Source: Clostridium tetanomorphum
Lineage (GTDB): Bacteria > Bacillota > Clostridia > Clostridiales > Clostridiaceae
NCBI RefSeq assembly: GCF_017873215.1
Contig: NZ_JAGGKA010000009.1
Span: forward strand, 88,606-152,605
Length of the DNA stretch: 64,000 nt
Reading direction: 5' to 3'
The position numbers were made by a program, and so were the translations under genes. The notes beneath the pieces were generated by a model. That model had not been told where the DNA came from, searched no databases, and saw only the letters and a list, made by a program, of their open reading frames with translations. Numbering within the stretch: position 1 is the stretch's first letter; each line of letters begins with the position of its first letter. Positions 36,799 through 46,076 of this stretch are shown in pieces.

Positions 36799-36823
36799 CT
36801 CCATATTTATTATTTATTATCTA

Positions 36824-38020
36824 TTATTTGTTCTTAAGTGCCTTTATCTTGTACGGTAAACCAAATAATTTTATAAATCCTTCTGCATCTTTATGACTGT
36901 ATAATTCACTAGCTCCAAATGAGGATATTGTCTCATCATAAAGAGCATTTTCTGTAAATATACCTGCATTCATTACATTTCCTTTATAAAGTTTCAATTT
37001 AACTGTACCTGTTACATTTTCTTGAGTTACATCTATAAATGCATCTAAAGCTTCTCTTAAAGTTGTAAACCATAATCCATCATATACAATTTCACCATAC
37101 TTATGAGCAATTATCTGTTTATAGTGGTAAGTTAATTTATCTAAAGTTAATCTTTCAAGCTCTCTATGTGCTTCGTAAAGTATTGTACCTGCTGGTGTTT
37201 CATAAACTCCTCTTGATTTCATTCCTACAAGTCTATTCTCAACTATATCTACTACTCCAATACCATTTTCTGATCCAATTTTATTAAGAACATTTACAAT
37301 TTCTACTGGTGAAATTTCTTCTTCATTTATCTTAGTTGGAATCCCTTTTTCAAAGTATATATCCACATAGCTTGCTTCATCTTTAGCTTTTTCTGCTGGT
37401 GTTACTGTAGAGTACATTTCTGAATTATGCTCATTTTCTGGATTTTCAAGCTCTCCGCCTTCATGGCTCACATGCCATATATTTTTATCCACAGAATATA
37501 TCTTCTTCTTTGTTACAGGAACCTCTACTCCTTTTGAAAGCGCATAGTCTATTGCATCTTCTCTAGACTTAATGTCCCATATTCTCCATGGAGCAATTAT
37601 CTTTATAGATGGATCAAAAGAAGCTATAGCTACTTCAAATCTTACTTGGTCATTTCCTTTACCTGTACACCCATGGCATATATACTTTGCCCCTTCTTTC
37701 TGAGCAATTTCTACTAATCTTTTAGCCATTAATGGTCTTGCAAGAGATGTACCTAACATATATTTGTCTTCGTATAATGCGTTAGCCTTTAAAGCCTTGA
37801 AAACATAATCTTTTACAAATTCATCTTTTAGATCTTCTACATATATTTTTGCTGCCCCAGTTTTTATAGCCTTATTTTTAACTTCTTCCATATCATCATC
37901 CTGTCCTACATCTATGCAGACAGCAACAACTTCTAAATCATAATTTTCCTTAAGCCAAGGAATAATTATTGATGTATCTAACCCTCCTGAGTATGCTAAT
38001 ACGACTTTATCTTTATTCAT
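36824..38020 (-). CDS. argG: Argininosuccinate synthase
   Basis: It condenses citrulline and aspartate using ATP. The protein is 398 residues. The N-terminal ATP pyrophosphatase motif is [11 protein letters not shown], and [14 protein letters not shown] and [15 protein letters not shown] ([11 protein letters not shown]) blocks are present. A GGGGG ribosome site lies before the ATG. It lies between the amino acid ABC transporter and argH on the same strand, so arginine or citrulline is a plausible transport substrate. Confidence 0.95.
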   Translation of the reverse strand: MNKDKVVLAYSGGLDTSIIIPWLKENYDLEVVAVCIDVGQDDDMEEVKNKAIKTGAAKIYVEDLKDEFVKDYVFKALKANALYEDKYMLGTSLARPLMAKRLVEIAQKEGAKYICHGCTGKGNDQVRFEVAIASFDPSIKIIAPWRIWDIKSREDAIDYALSKGVEVPVTKKKIYSVDKNIWHVSHEGGELENPENEHNSEMYSTVTPAEKAKDEASYVDIYFEKGIPTKINEEEISPVEIVNVLNKIGSENGIGVVDIVENRLVGMKSRGVYETPAGTILYEAHRELERLTLDKLTYHYKQIIAHKYGEIVYDGLWFTTLREALDAFIDVTQENVTGTVKLKLYKGNVMNAGIFTENALYDETISSFGASELYSHKDAEGFIKLFGLPYKIKALKNK

Positions 38021-38060
38021 AATTAAAAACCCCCTTATATTTATATAGTTAATAATTGAA

Positions 38061-38114
38061 AATGAAGAGTAAATATTAATAGTATCCTTAAATCTTCACT
38101 TTTCACTCTTCATT
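38061..38114 (-). terminator. Hairpin after the ABC ATPase gene
   Basis: AATGAAGAGT and ACTCTTCATT pair across a long AT-rich loop. The surrounding GAAGAGT/GTGAAAAGTGAAGA pattern looks like low-complexity clostridial intergenic repeat. Termination is uncertain. Confidence 0.4.
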
Positions 38115-38123
38115 CTTAACTTA

Positions 38124-38855
38124 CTAAAGTACTTTCTTTAAAAATTCTTTTGTTCTTTCTTCCTTTGGATTAGTAAATATCTCTCCTGGAGTATCTTCTT
38201 CAACTATTTTTCCACCATCCATAAATATTACTCTATCTGCAACATCTTTAGCAAAACCCATTTCATGAGTTACCACTACCATAGTCATTCCTTCACTAGC
38301 AAGTTCTTTCATAACATTTAAAACTTCCCCAACTAGTTCTGGATCTAAAGCTGATGTTGGTTCATCAAATAACATTATATCTGGCTCCATTGCTAAAGCC
38401 CTTGCAATAGCAACTCTTTGTTTTTGTCCTCCGGAAAGCTTAGATGGATAATAATCCATTTTATCTCCTAATCCTACTTTATTTAAAAGCATTTCTGCTC
38501 TTTTTTTAACTTTCTCTTTATCTTCTTTTTTAACTGTAATTGGAGCTTCCATTACATTCTCCAAAGCAGTCATATGTGGGAAAAGGTTAAAATTTTGAAA
38601 AACCATTCCCATTTTAGTAGTTATCTTTCTAAGAAGAGTTTTGTTTCTTCCATCTAACTCTTCTCCTTCAATAATTATTTTCCCACCATTTATAGTCTCC
38701 AAATGATTTAAACATCTAAGAAAAGTACTCTTTCCTGAGCCAGAAGGTCCTATTATAACAAGTACTTCTCCTTTACTCACCTTTACATTTAAATTTTCAA
38801 AAACCGTTAAGTTATGAAATTTTTTCGTTACATCTATAGCTTCAATCATATACAT
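38124..38855 (-). CDS. Polar amino acid ABC transporter, ATP-binding protein
   Basis: The protein is 243 residues of the GlnQ/HisP type. Walker A is GPSGSGKST, the signature is LSGGQKQR and Walker B is [20 protein letters not shown] lies eight bases before the ATG. It is the ATPase of the system formed with the permease (18 bp upstream) and two binding proteins. Confidence 0.95.
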   Translation of the reverse strand: MYMIEAIDVTKKFHNLTVFENLNVKVSKGEVLVIIGPSGSGKSTFLRCLNHLETINGGKIIIEGEELDGRNKTLLRKITTKMGMVFQNFNLFPHMTALENVMEAPITVKKEDKEKVKKRAEMLLNKVGLGDKMDYYPSKLSGGQKQRVAIARALAMEPDIMLFDEPTSALDPELVGEVLNVMKELASEGMTMVVVTHEMGFAKDVADRVIFMDGGKIVEEDTPGEIFTNPKEERTKEFLKKVL

Positions 38856-38872
38856 ATAATCATCCTCCTAGC

Positions 38873-39514
38873 TTAATATCTAGATACTCTCTTTTCCCAT
38901 ATAGCAAAAAGTGTTGTGAAAACTGTTGTTAATGCTAAATATATACATGCTGCAATAAAAAATGGTTCCATTGGTCTAAAATTAGCTGAATATATTTGCT
39001 GCGCTGATCTCATAAGTTCTTCCATTGCTATTGCAGAAACTAATGATGTATCCTTTAACATAGTTATAAATTCATTTCCTACAGGAGGTATTAATACCTT
39101 TACTGTTTGTGGCAATACTACCCTTGTCATAGTCTGACCATAAGTAAATCCTAGAGCTTTACAAGCCTCAAACTGACCTTTATCTACAGCTAAAATACCA
39201 CCTCTTATTATTTCTGCCATATATGCACCAGAATTTAAACTCAATCCTATTATAGCTGCTGTCATAGGTTCTAATTCTATTCCCATAAATGGTAATCCAT
39301 AATAGAAAAAGAATAACTGTAACAGCATAGGTGTTCCTCTAATAATCCATGTATAAAATGAAGCTATTGCATAAATAACTTTATTCTTAGATAATTTTAA
39401 TAATGCTACTATTATACCAATTAAACTTCCTAAAATTACTGAAATAACTGTTAATTCAATTGTTTTTCCACTTGCTTTCAATAATATAGGAGCTATTTCT
39501 TTTAAAAGATTCAT
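38873..39514 (-). CDS. Polar amino acid ABC transporter, permease
   Basis: The protein is 213 residues with about five membrane segments. The EAA loop that contacts the ATPase is AEIIRGGILAVDKGQFEACKALG. TIELTVISVILGSLIG is the typical N-terminal segment of HisM/GlnP permeases. The ATG at 39514 has GGAG eight bases upstream; a TTG two codons earlier is an alternative. One permease gene only is present, so it would work as a homodimer. Confidence 0.92.
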   Translation of the reverse strand: MNLLKEIAPILLKASGKTIELTVISVILGSLIGIIVALLKLSKNKVIYAIASFYTWIIRGTPMLLQLFFFYYGLPFMGIELEPMTAAIIGLSLNSGAYMAEIIRGGILAVDKGQFEACKALGFTYGQTMTRVVLPQTVKVLIPPVGNEFITMLKDTSLVSAIAMEELMRSAQQIYSANFRPMEPFFIAACIYLALTTVFTTLFAIWEKRVSRY

Positions 39515-39555
39515 ATCCAAAGCTCCAGTCCCCCTTTTTATAAATACCTTATTTT

Positions 39556-40362
39556 CTACTTTTTATAAATATCTGTTCCAAACCATTTTATTGATAACTT
39601 TGACATTGTTCCATCTTCTGTTAATTCATCAATTGCCTTTTGCACTTCATCTTTTAATTCTTTATCACCTTTTTTAAAAGCTATTCCTATTGGTTCTTGG
39701 TTTAAAGTTACTGCTATATCAAATTTATTCTGCTGTTTTGCTAAATAATATCTTCCAACAAATTCATCTACCACTACTGCATCTATTCTTCCTATTTCAA
39801 GATCTTGAAATGGCTGAGTTGCTTTATCATAAGTTTTTAAATCCTTTAATCCTTGTATTTTTTTAGCTGCTTCTTCTCCTGTTGTTCCAAGCTGACATCC
39901 TGCAACTTTACCCTTTAAATCTGCTTCAGTTTTTATTGAAGTATTACCTTTTTTAACTATAACCACTTGACCACCTTTAGCATAAGGCTTTGTAAAGTCT
40001 ACTTCTTTTGATCTTTTATCAGTTATACTTATAGCTGATGCTGACATATCAAATTTCCCTGAATTTAAAGCCATTGTAAGTCCACCAAATTCTGTGATTA
40101 CAAATTCTGTTTCTACACCAAGCTTTTTAGCAATTTCCTTTGAAAGATCAATATCAAATCCAACTAATTCATTCTTATTATCTCTAAATTCCATTGGAGG
40201 ATAAGTATCTTCAAGACCTATTTTTATCTTTTTAGCTTCCTTTACTTTTTCTAAAGTATTAACAGCTTTCTTGTCTTCTCCCTTTTTACTTGAGTTACCA
40301 CATCCTACAAATAATGTCCCTACAACAACAAGACTTAATAAAATTGATAACGCTTTTTTCAT
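39556..40362 (-). CDS. Amino acid ABC transporter binding lipoprotein (1)
   Basis: The protein is 268 residues. It has a lipoprotein signal peptide ending in LFVGC, then the SBP family 3 fold (YPPMEFRDNKNELVGFDIDLSKEIAKKLG and GCQLGTTGEEAAKK). The ATG at 40362 follows GGGGAG; the longer frame upstream would bury the signal peptide. It pairs with a second binding protein of the same family encoded just upstream. Ligand is uncertain; the argGH neighbours suggest arginine or citrulline. Confidence 0.9.
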   Translation of the reverse strand: MKKALSILLSLVVVGTLFVGCGNSSKKGEDKKAVNTLEKVKEAKKIKIGLEDTYPPMEFRDNKNELVGFDIDLSKEIAKKLGVETEFVITEFGGLTMALNSGKFDMSASAISITDKRSKEVDFTKPYAKGGQVVIVKKGNTSIKTEADLKGKVAGCQLGTTGEEAAKKIQGLKDLKTYDKATQPFQDLEIGRIDAVVVDEFVGRYYLAKQQNKFDIAVTLNQEPIGIAFKKGDKELKDEVQKAIDELTEDGTMSKLSIKWFGTDIYKK

Positions 40363-40586
40363 AATTGTTTTCTCCCCTTTATAAATATTATTTATTACAA
40401 GTAAAGAGTTAAGAGTTTCTTTACTCTTCACTAAATTAATCTTATTAACTTACTACCAGCATTCCCCTTCTTTTATATCTGTTGCTCTGTACTTTATAAT
40501 TTGTACTCTGTCAAAGCTGTTACCCCCATGCAAAAGCTCACACAGGGGCTACATATAATATTTATAAAAAGGGGTCTGCAAATTAA

Positions 40587-41396
40587 TTATTTATATATAT
40601 CATATCCAAACCATTTTTCTGATAGTTTAGATAAAATACCTTCTTTCTTTAAATCTCCTAATGCTTTATCAACTGCTTCTCTAAGTTCTTTATCTTCTTT
40701 TCTAAATCCAATTCCTACTGGCTCTTCTGTTAGTTTAGCATCAAGAAGAATTAAGTCTCCTCCTCTTTTCTTTAAATAAAATCCACCTACCTGTCCATCT
40801 GCTATAACTGCATCTACTCTTCCTACAGATAGATCATTAAAAGCTTCAGTAACTCCGTCATATTTTTTAAGTTCTTTTATTCCATCAATTTTTTTTGCTG
40901 AATTTTCTCCTGTAGAACCTAATTGACATCCTACTACTTTTCCTTTTAAATCTTTTACATCTTTAATAGTATTGTTATCTTTTTTAATTACTATTCTCTG
41001 TCCTCCAACTATGTAAGGCTGTGAAAAATCTATTTCTTTTTTTCTTTCTTCAGTTATACTCATAGTTGATAGTATCATATCAAATTTTTTAGATTTTAAA
41101 GATAATATAATTCCTTTCCAATCATTTGTTTTAACTTCAACTTTAACACCTAATTTTTTACCAATTTCCTGTCCCAAGTCAATATCAAAACCAACTAATT
41201 TATGGTTTTCATCTCTAAATTCCATTGGTGGATAGGTATCATTTAGCCCCATTGTAAGTACTCCATCTTTTTTCACTCTTTCTAATGAGTTTAACTTCTT
41301 AGTATCTTCTTTATCTTTTTTACTATTGTTTCCACATGCTGTAAAAATAGTTATTCCTAAAACAAGTACTGTAATTAATGCTAATATTTTTTTCAT
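40587..41396 (-). CDS. Amino acid ABC transporter binding lipoprotein (2)
   Basis: The protein is 269 residues with a lipobox TIFTAC and the same SBP family 3 fold as its neighbour (YPPMEFRDENHKLVGFDIDLGQEIGKKLG, GCQLGSTGENSAKK). It is clearly a paralogue and shares the ligand-contact pattern. It is the first gene after the promoter at 41443-41471. The 224-bp gap to the next gene contains a GTAAAGAG-rich hairpin but no terminator I can confirm. Confidence 0.9.
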   Translation of the reverse strand: MKKILALITVLVLGITIFTACGNNSKKDKEDTKKLNSLERVKKDGVLTMGLNDTYPPMEFRDENHKLVGFDIDLGQEIGKKLGVKVEVKTNDWKGIILSLKSKKFDMILSTMSITEERKKEIDFSQPYIVGGQRIVIKKDNNTIKDVKDLKGKVVGCQLGSTGENSAKKIDGIKELKKYDGVTEAFNDLSVGRVDAVIADGQVGGFYLKKRGGDLILLDAKLTEEPVGIGFRKEDKELREAVDKALGDLKKEGILSKLSEKWFGYDIYK

Positions 41397-41442
41397 AGCC
41401 CCATTTCTCCTTCCAACAAATGTTTTTTAATTTGTGATTATT

Positions 41443-41471
41443 ATTATACATAATTCTTAATAATTATGCAA
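41443..41471 (-). promoter_or_regulatory. Promoter of the ABC transporter operon
   Basis: On the minus strand TTGCAT (41471-41466), 17 bases and TATAAT (41448-41443), about 47 bp before the first binding-protein gene. Confidence 0.7.
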
Positions 41472-41545
41472 TACTTTTTTTATATTTTTTTGTATTAAAT
41501 CTAATTTTTTTATTCACTACATTGTACACAAATTAAACACTTTTA

Positions 41546-41560
41546 AGCAACCGTTTGCAA
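41546..41560 (-). promoter_or_regulatory. Possible CcpA cre site
   Basis: TTGCAAACGGTTGCT on the minus strand fits the cre consensus WTGNAANCGNWNNCW at every defined position. It lies 75 bp upstream of the -35 box and overlaps a second possible promoter (TTGCTT, 18 bases, TACAAT). Confidence 0.5.
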
Positions 41561-41653
41561 TATTCTTTATTATTTTTAATATATTTTATTTTCTAAATTT
41601 TCCTACAACTATATGCATATTTATACATTCATGTATAAATAAAATACATAAAT

Positions 41654-41686
41654 AAAAACTGTTATCTATTCTAGACAACAGTTTTT
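41654..41686 (-). terminator. Terminator of murQ
   Basis: AAAAACTGTT and AACAGTTTTT form a 10-bp stem with a 13-base loop, T-rich on the minus-strand side. It lies 50 bp after the murQ stop. Confidence 0.75.
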
Positions 41687-41735
41687 ATTTATAGTATTTC
41701 TATAATTAATATTTAAATTGAATATAAACTTCTCT

Positions 41736-42656
41736 TTATACTTTTGATTTATTTCCTTCATTAATAGCCTTTTGTACATGTCCTAAATTACTTTCTAAAA
41801 GTTTATTACATCTTTCCATGTCCAATCCGGTTTTAATCATAACTATACTTAATTTAACATTATAATTTGTGCTAATTAAAATACTGTCTGCTTCTTCTAA
41901 ATTTATTCCTGTAGATAACATAAGAATTCTTTTAGCTCTATCTTTAAGTTTTTTATTGGTTGCTTGTAAATCCACCATTAAATTTCCATAAACTTTCCCC
42001 AATTTTATCATAGTTCCAGTACTTATCATATTCAAAATCATTTTTTGGGCAGTACCTGCTTTCATTCTAGTAGAACCCATAATAACTTCTGGTCCTACCA
42101 CTACTGAAATTGGTATATCTGCTATTTTATCCATTTCACTATCTGGGTTCATAGTTATAGAAATAACACCTGCCTTAATTTTTTTAGCATACTTCATCCC
42201 CCCTATAACATAAGGAGTTCTTCCTGATGCAGCTATACCACATATTATATCATTTTCTTTAACTTTTAATTTAATTAAGTCTTCTTCTCCTAATTCTTCC
42301 CTATCTTCCGCTCCCTCTACTGCTTTAAAAATAGCTGAACTACCTCCAGCCATAATACCTTGAACTAATTCACAATTAACTCCAAAAGTAGGAGGACATT
42401 CAGATGCATCTACAATTCCAAGCCTTCCACTAGTTCCAGCTCCTATATAAATAAGTCTTCCTCCTCTTAAAATTCTTTCTGATATCATATCTACTGCTTT
42501 TGCAATATTTTCTTTTGATTTTTCTACAGCAAAAGCTACCTTTTTATCTTCCTCACTTATCATTGTTATAATATCATATGTGCTAACCTTGTCTATATTA
42601 ATAGTATTAGTATTTATATTTTCTGTAACCAATTTTGACAAACTGTCATATTGCAT
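41736..42656 (-). CDS. murQ: N-acetylmuramic acid 6-phosphate etherase
   Basis: It cleaves the lactyl ether of MurNAc 6-phosphate to GlcNAc 6-phosphate and D-lactate in cell-wall recycling. The protein is 306 residues. The SIS domain motifs [21 protein letters not shown] and [13 protein letters not shown] fit MurQ exactly, and VEGAEDREE is the catalytic Glu region. GGAGGG precedes the ATG. No MurNAc transporter or MurR regulator gene is adjacent. Confidence 0.95.
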   Translation of the reverse strand: MQYDSLSKLVTENINTNTINIDKVSTYDIITMISEEDKKVAFAVEKSKENIAKAVDMISERILRGGRLIYIGAGTSGRLGIVDASECPPTFGVNCELVQGIMAGGSSAIFKAVEGAEDREELGEEDLIKLKVKENDIICGIAASGRTPYVIGGMKYAKKIKAGVISITMNPDSEMDKIADIPISVVVGPEVIMGSTRMKAGTAQKMILNMISTGTMIKLGKVYGNLMVDLQATNKKLKDRAKRILMLSTGINLEEADSILISTNYNVKLSIVMIKTGLDMERCNKLLESNLGHVQKAINEGNKSKV

Positions 42657-42773
42657 AAGTTTCCCTCCTCCAATTACCCCATTATGCTAATTATATTTTA
42701 AGATATTTTTCCATATTATACAATTACTTAAAAGCCTTTCTATGAAAAAAACATTATTTTATTATAAACAAAA

Positions 42774-42808
42774 AAATAACAAGCACTTTTAAAAAGTGCT
42801 TGTTATTT
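42774..42808 (-). terminator. Terminator overlapping the pdxA stop codon
   Basis: AAATAACAAGCACTTT and AAAGTGCTTGTTATTT form a 15- to 16-bp stem followed by TTTTTTTG on the minus strand. The upstream arm includes the stop codon of the pdxA-type gene. Confidence 0.88.
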
Positions 42809-43771
42809 AAACATATCTGCAACTTTCAAAGCATTTACCATGCTTTCTTCTTTTGCAATTCCTTTTCCTGCAATATCAAAGGCAGTTCCATGATCCACAG
42901 AAGTTCTTACTATTGGCAATCCTACAGTTATATTTACTCCTAAATCAAAAGCCAGTAGCTTAATTGGAATATGCCCTTGATCATGATACATTGCTACTAC
43001 TATATCATATTGACCTTTATATGCTTTTAAAAATACAGTGTCTGGGGGTACAGGTCCTTCAACATTTATATTAATGTCTCTAGCCTGTTTTATTGCAGGA
43101 TATATTTCTATCATTTCCTCATTACCAAAAATCCCTGATTCTCCTGAATGAGGATTTAATCCAGCTACTGCTATTCTTGGATATGCAATTCCCATGTTTT
43201 TTAGTGTCTCATCAGCTAACTTTATAACATCTAATATTCTTTCTTTAGTTGTCATATTACATGCTTCTCTTAAAGCAACATGAGTTGATACATGTATTAC
43301 TTTTAAAACTTCACTCCATAACATCATAGCATATTTCTTAGTACCAGTTAATGCAGCAAAAATTTCGGTATGTCCATCAAAATTATGCCCTCCAAGATGT
43401 AATGCTTCTTTATTTAATGGGGCAGTTACTACTGCCTTTATTTTATTCTGAAGTGCCCAATTTGTAGCAGTTTCAATATATTTAAAAGCACAATGTCCAC
43501 ATACATCCAAAACCTTACCTATTTCAAATTCATTCATAGAAATGTCCAATACATTTACTATATTTATGCATTTGTCATCAAAATCCTCCATAGAACTTAT
43601 TACATTTAATCTATACTGAATATTTAATAAATCTTTATAATACTGTAGTACATTTTTGCTTCCAAAAATTATAGATTTTTTTCTATACTCTTCGAATTTA
43701 CCTAATGCTTTTAGTGCTATTTCTGGTCCTACTCCAGCAGGATCTCCCATAGTTATTCCTATAAAACTCAT
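42803..43771 (-). CDS. pdxA: PdxA-family 4-phosphoerythronate/threonate dehydrogenase
   Basis: The protein is 322 residues. ITMGDPAGVGPEIALKAL, NFDGHTEIFAALTG and AMYHDQGHIPIKLLAF are PdxA signatures with the metal-binding His residues. PdxA proper serves B6 synthesis, but family members next to DUF1537 kinases (PdxA2) oxidise phosphorylated D-threonate or D-erythronate to dihydroxyacetone phosphate and CO2. That role is favoured here by position. The ATG at 43771 shares one base with the stop of the kinase gene (TAATG), and AAAGGAG precedes it, so the two are translationally coupled. Confidence 0.85.
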   Translation of the reverse strand: MSFIGITMGDPAGVGPEIALKALGKFEEYRKKSIIFGSKNVLQYYKDLLNIQYRLNVISSMEDFDDKCINIVNVLDISMNEFEIGKVLDVCGHCAFKYIETATNWALQNKIKAVVTAPLNKEALHLGGHNFDGHTEIFAALTGTKKYAMMLWSEVLKVIHVSTHVALREACNMTTKERILDVIKLADETLKNMGIAYPRIAVAGLNPHSGESGIFGNEEMIEIYPAIKQARDININVEGPVPPDTVFLKAYKGQYDIVVAMYHDQGHIPIKLLAFDLGVNITVGLPIVRTSVDHGTAFDIAGKGIAKEESMVNALKVADMFK

Positions 43772-44991
43772 TATATATTCTCCTTTATTTTTTTCATGCA
43801 ATAATATATGGCATTCTCTTCTCCAAAAGCACCCGCTTTAGTAATAACTTTTAGTCCATGATATTTGCCACCTTTTAATTTCATTAATGGTATTCCAGTC
43901 ATTATTTCTTCTATAATATTAAAACATATAGCTCCAGTATTATTTATAAACCCTATAGCTGTATCTCCTCCAGTTAAAAACACCCCTGATATTTCTACTT
44001 TTCCTACAATCTTATCTAATATATTTCCTAAAATTTTTTGAGTATACTGACTAACTTCTTCTCTTGTCATTCCTTTTTCTTTGCCTGCTTGTATAGCTTT
44101 ATCATAATCCTCTCTATTATATGCAGAAGTAATTATTAAATCCTTATGTGATATTAGTACACTTTTACCATATTGTACATAGTGATTTTCATCTTCTCCA
44201 TTTAATATCCTATCTATAGATACTTTCATAACTTCTATTCCCTTTTTCTCTGCATATTTCAACTGTTTCGTAGATACATCACTTATACTTCCAACCATAC
44301 AAATACAAGGTTTAAATGGATTCTTTATTTTAAATATAGTATCTGCCATTCCTGCTGAGCCTACCCATAAGGTTTTTTTACCAGTAACTAGAACTTCACT
44401 TACTATTTTAATCATGTCATCGTTATTTTCTACGTCGAAACTATAGATTCTACCATTATTTAAATCTATTTTATCATCTCTTATTTCAGATATATTGTAA
44501 TGAATTACTTTTTCCTCAAAACATTTTTGTAACAAAATACATATATTATCCTCTATTACAGGATTTTTGGGATCCTTTGCTATTTCCGTGTCTAAAATCC
44601 TTTTACCATTTAACCTATGAATTCCATCTAAAGTAGTTCTACCTGTTACAGGAAAAGCCGGTACAAAAATAATAATTTCCGGTTTATATTCTTCATCTAT
44701 GGCTTTTACCTCTGCTGATATATTTCCTCTTAAAGTTGAATCTACTTTTTTATATATAAATTGAAATTGATAATTAGATAATTGTTTTATATCTCTTTTT
44801 ACCTTTTCATAGGCTTCACGTTCCGTAAGTCCTCTACTTTCAGTATCAATTACATAAGAATTATTATTACTAGCATTACTAATTCCATCTATATTAAATA
44901 TTACCTCTGTATTTATTCCTCTTTTTTTTAGTTGAACACCTGTATCATTTGCTCCTGTAAAATCATCTGCAATTATAAGATATCCCTCCAT
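43771..44991 (-). CDS. Four-carbon acid sugar kinase, DUF1537 family
   Basis: The protein is 406 residues with the two-domain DUF1537 architecture. The N-terminal domain has LIIADDFTGANDTGVQL, then the KKVDSTLRGN substrate-binding block. The C-terminal ATP domain has VFLTGGDTAIGF and LKVITKAGAFG. Characterised members (DtnK, DenK/OtnK) phosphorylate D-threonate, D-erythronate or 3-oxo-tetronates. Its product would feed the downstream PdxA-type dehydrogenase. The exact four-carbon acid is not readable from sequence. Confidence 0.88.
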   Translation of the reverse strand: MEGYLIIADDFTGANDTGVQLKKRGINTEVIFNIDGISNASNNNSYVIDTESRGLTEREAYEKVKRDIKQLSNYQFQFIYKKVDSTLRGNISAEVKAIDEEYKPEIIIFVPAFPVTGRTTLDGIHRLNGKRILDTEIAKDPKNPVIEDNICILLQKCFEEKVIHYNISEIRDDKIDLNNGRIYSFDVENNDDMIKIVSEVLVTGKKTLWVGSAGMADTIFKIKNPFKPCICMVGSISDVSTKQLKYAEKKGIEVMKVSIDRILNGEDENHYVQYGKSVLISHKDLIITSAYNREDYDKAIQAGKEKGMTREEVSQYTQKILGNILDKIVGKVEISGVFLTGGDTAIGFINNTGAICFNIIEEIMTGIPLMKLKGGKYHGLKVITKAGAFGEENAIYYCMKKIKENI

Positions 44992-45015
44992 GATGCTCCT
45001 CCTCCCAAATAGCTT

Positions 45016-45969
45016 CTAAGCACTTACTTCTACTTTCTCTCTCCTTTTATCAATTTTGTCAAGATATGATACTAGCAAAGGACATAAAATTGCAGTTACA
45101 ATAACTGCTGCTGCAATCTGTGCTGTAGCTATTGCAACATAAGGATTTAAAGAAGGGTCTGCTAATGCAAGAGCTGCTGGAGTGCCAACTGCATTACCTG
45201 CAGTAGTACCAATAGCTGCTCCTACAGCTCTTTTTTTGCCAAATAAAGCTGTAGAAAAATATCCTCCAAATCCTGTTATAATAACTACTATAACTCCTAA
45301 CATAAGTCCAGGTAATCCAGCCTTTAAAATAGTTCTAAAATCTAAAGCTGCTCCTAATGGAAATGCAAAAAATGGTATAAGCAAACTTTGTCCATTAGCT
45401 AAAAATTTTCTCATATCTTCGTCAAGATTTCCTAGAACAAACCCAATTAAAATAGGTATTAAAACAGCTATTAGCGCTATAAATGGAATATTAGCAAGTC
45501 CTGAAATTCCAAATGCTAACATAGTAAAAAAAGGTCCATCATTTAATGATAATATGGAAATGGCACCCACATCTGTAGAATCCCCATATTGACCTGCTAA
45601 AGCTGCATACAATCCACCATTTGAGTTAGTTATGGCTGCCACAAGAGCTAAAGGAGTTAATCCTAATATTCCAGCATGGCCAAATGTTTTACCTATAAAC
45701 CATCCTATAAATGCACCAATAACAAATTTTGTAAGAGTTAATATAATTCCTTTATATAAAGGCTTTCCTGCCTGTTTTATATCTATTTGTGCTCCATTAC
45801 ACAATACAAATAAAGCAATTAGTGCTGTAGCACTTTGTTTAAATAATGCTGTTGTAAATCCACCTATATTTAAAATCTGTGGAAATAATGTATTAATAGT
45901 AGCTCCCAACAATAATGGAATAACCATTAATCCACCTGGTACCTTTTGTACATTTTTTAATATTTTCAT
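45016..45969 (-). CDS. kdgT: 2-keto-3-deoxygluconate permease family transporter
   Basis: The protein is 317 residues with about ten membrane segments, the normal KdgT size. VPGGLMVIPLLLGATINT and TNSNGGLYAALAGQYGD are characteristic. Some KdgT homologues near DUF1537 kinases transport four-carbon sugar acids, so the substrate may be a tetronate instead of ketodeoxygluconate. It begins 24 bp before the kinase gene. Upstream, repeat copy 3 separates it from the dehydratase genes. Confidence 0.88.
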   Translation of the reverse strand: MKILKNVQKVPGGLMVIPLLLGATINTLFPQILNIGGFTTALFKQSATALIALFVLCNGAQIDIKQAGKPLYKGIILTLTKFVIGAFIGWFIGKTFGHAGILGLTPLALVAAITNSNGGLYAALAGQYGDSTDVGAISILSLNDGPFFTMLAFGISGLANIPFIALIAVLIPILIGFVLGNLDEDMRKFLANGQSLLIPFFAFPLGAALDFRTILKAGLPGLMLGVIVVIITGFGGYFSTALFGKKRAVGAAIGTTAGNAVGTPAALALADPSLNPYVAIATAQIAAAVIVTAILCPLLVSYLDKIDKRREKVEVSA

Positions 45970-46000
45970 GTCTTTCCCTCTCTTTTTAATTCATTTTTTA

Positions 46001-46066
46001 GGGCCGTCGCACTAAGAATAAATCCTACAATATATTGTGTGTAAATTCCCTTAATGCGACAGACCC
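46001..46066. repeat. Dispersed palindromic element, copy 3 (deleted centre)
   Basis: It begins GGGCCGTCGCACTAAGAAT and ends CTTAATGCGACAGACCC, matching the ends of copy 1. The middle is about 30 bp shorter. In copy 1 the octamer TATATTGT occurs on both sides of the missing part, so deletion between direct repeats explains it. It keeps CTACAATATATTGTGT. It lies inside the sugar-acid operon, between the dehydratase and permease genes. Confidence 0.85.
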
Positions 46067-46076
46067 AGTTTTATGG

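Noticed and set aside
40530..40560. Hairpin CCCCATGC...CACAGGGG between the two binding-protein genes
   Set aside because: The stem is only four to five strong pairs with a long loop and no T-run, so it is not called as a terminator.
41397..41735. T-box or other riboswitch before the amino acid ABC operon
   Set aside because: No T-box sequence, specifier stem or known aptamer core is seen; only promoter, cre-like site and the murQ terminator.
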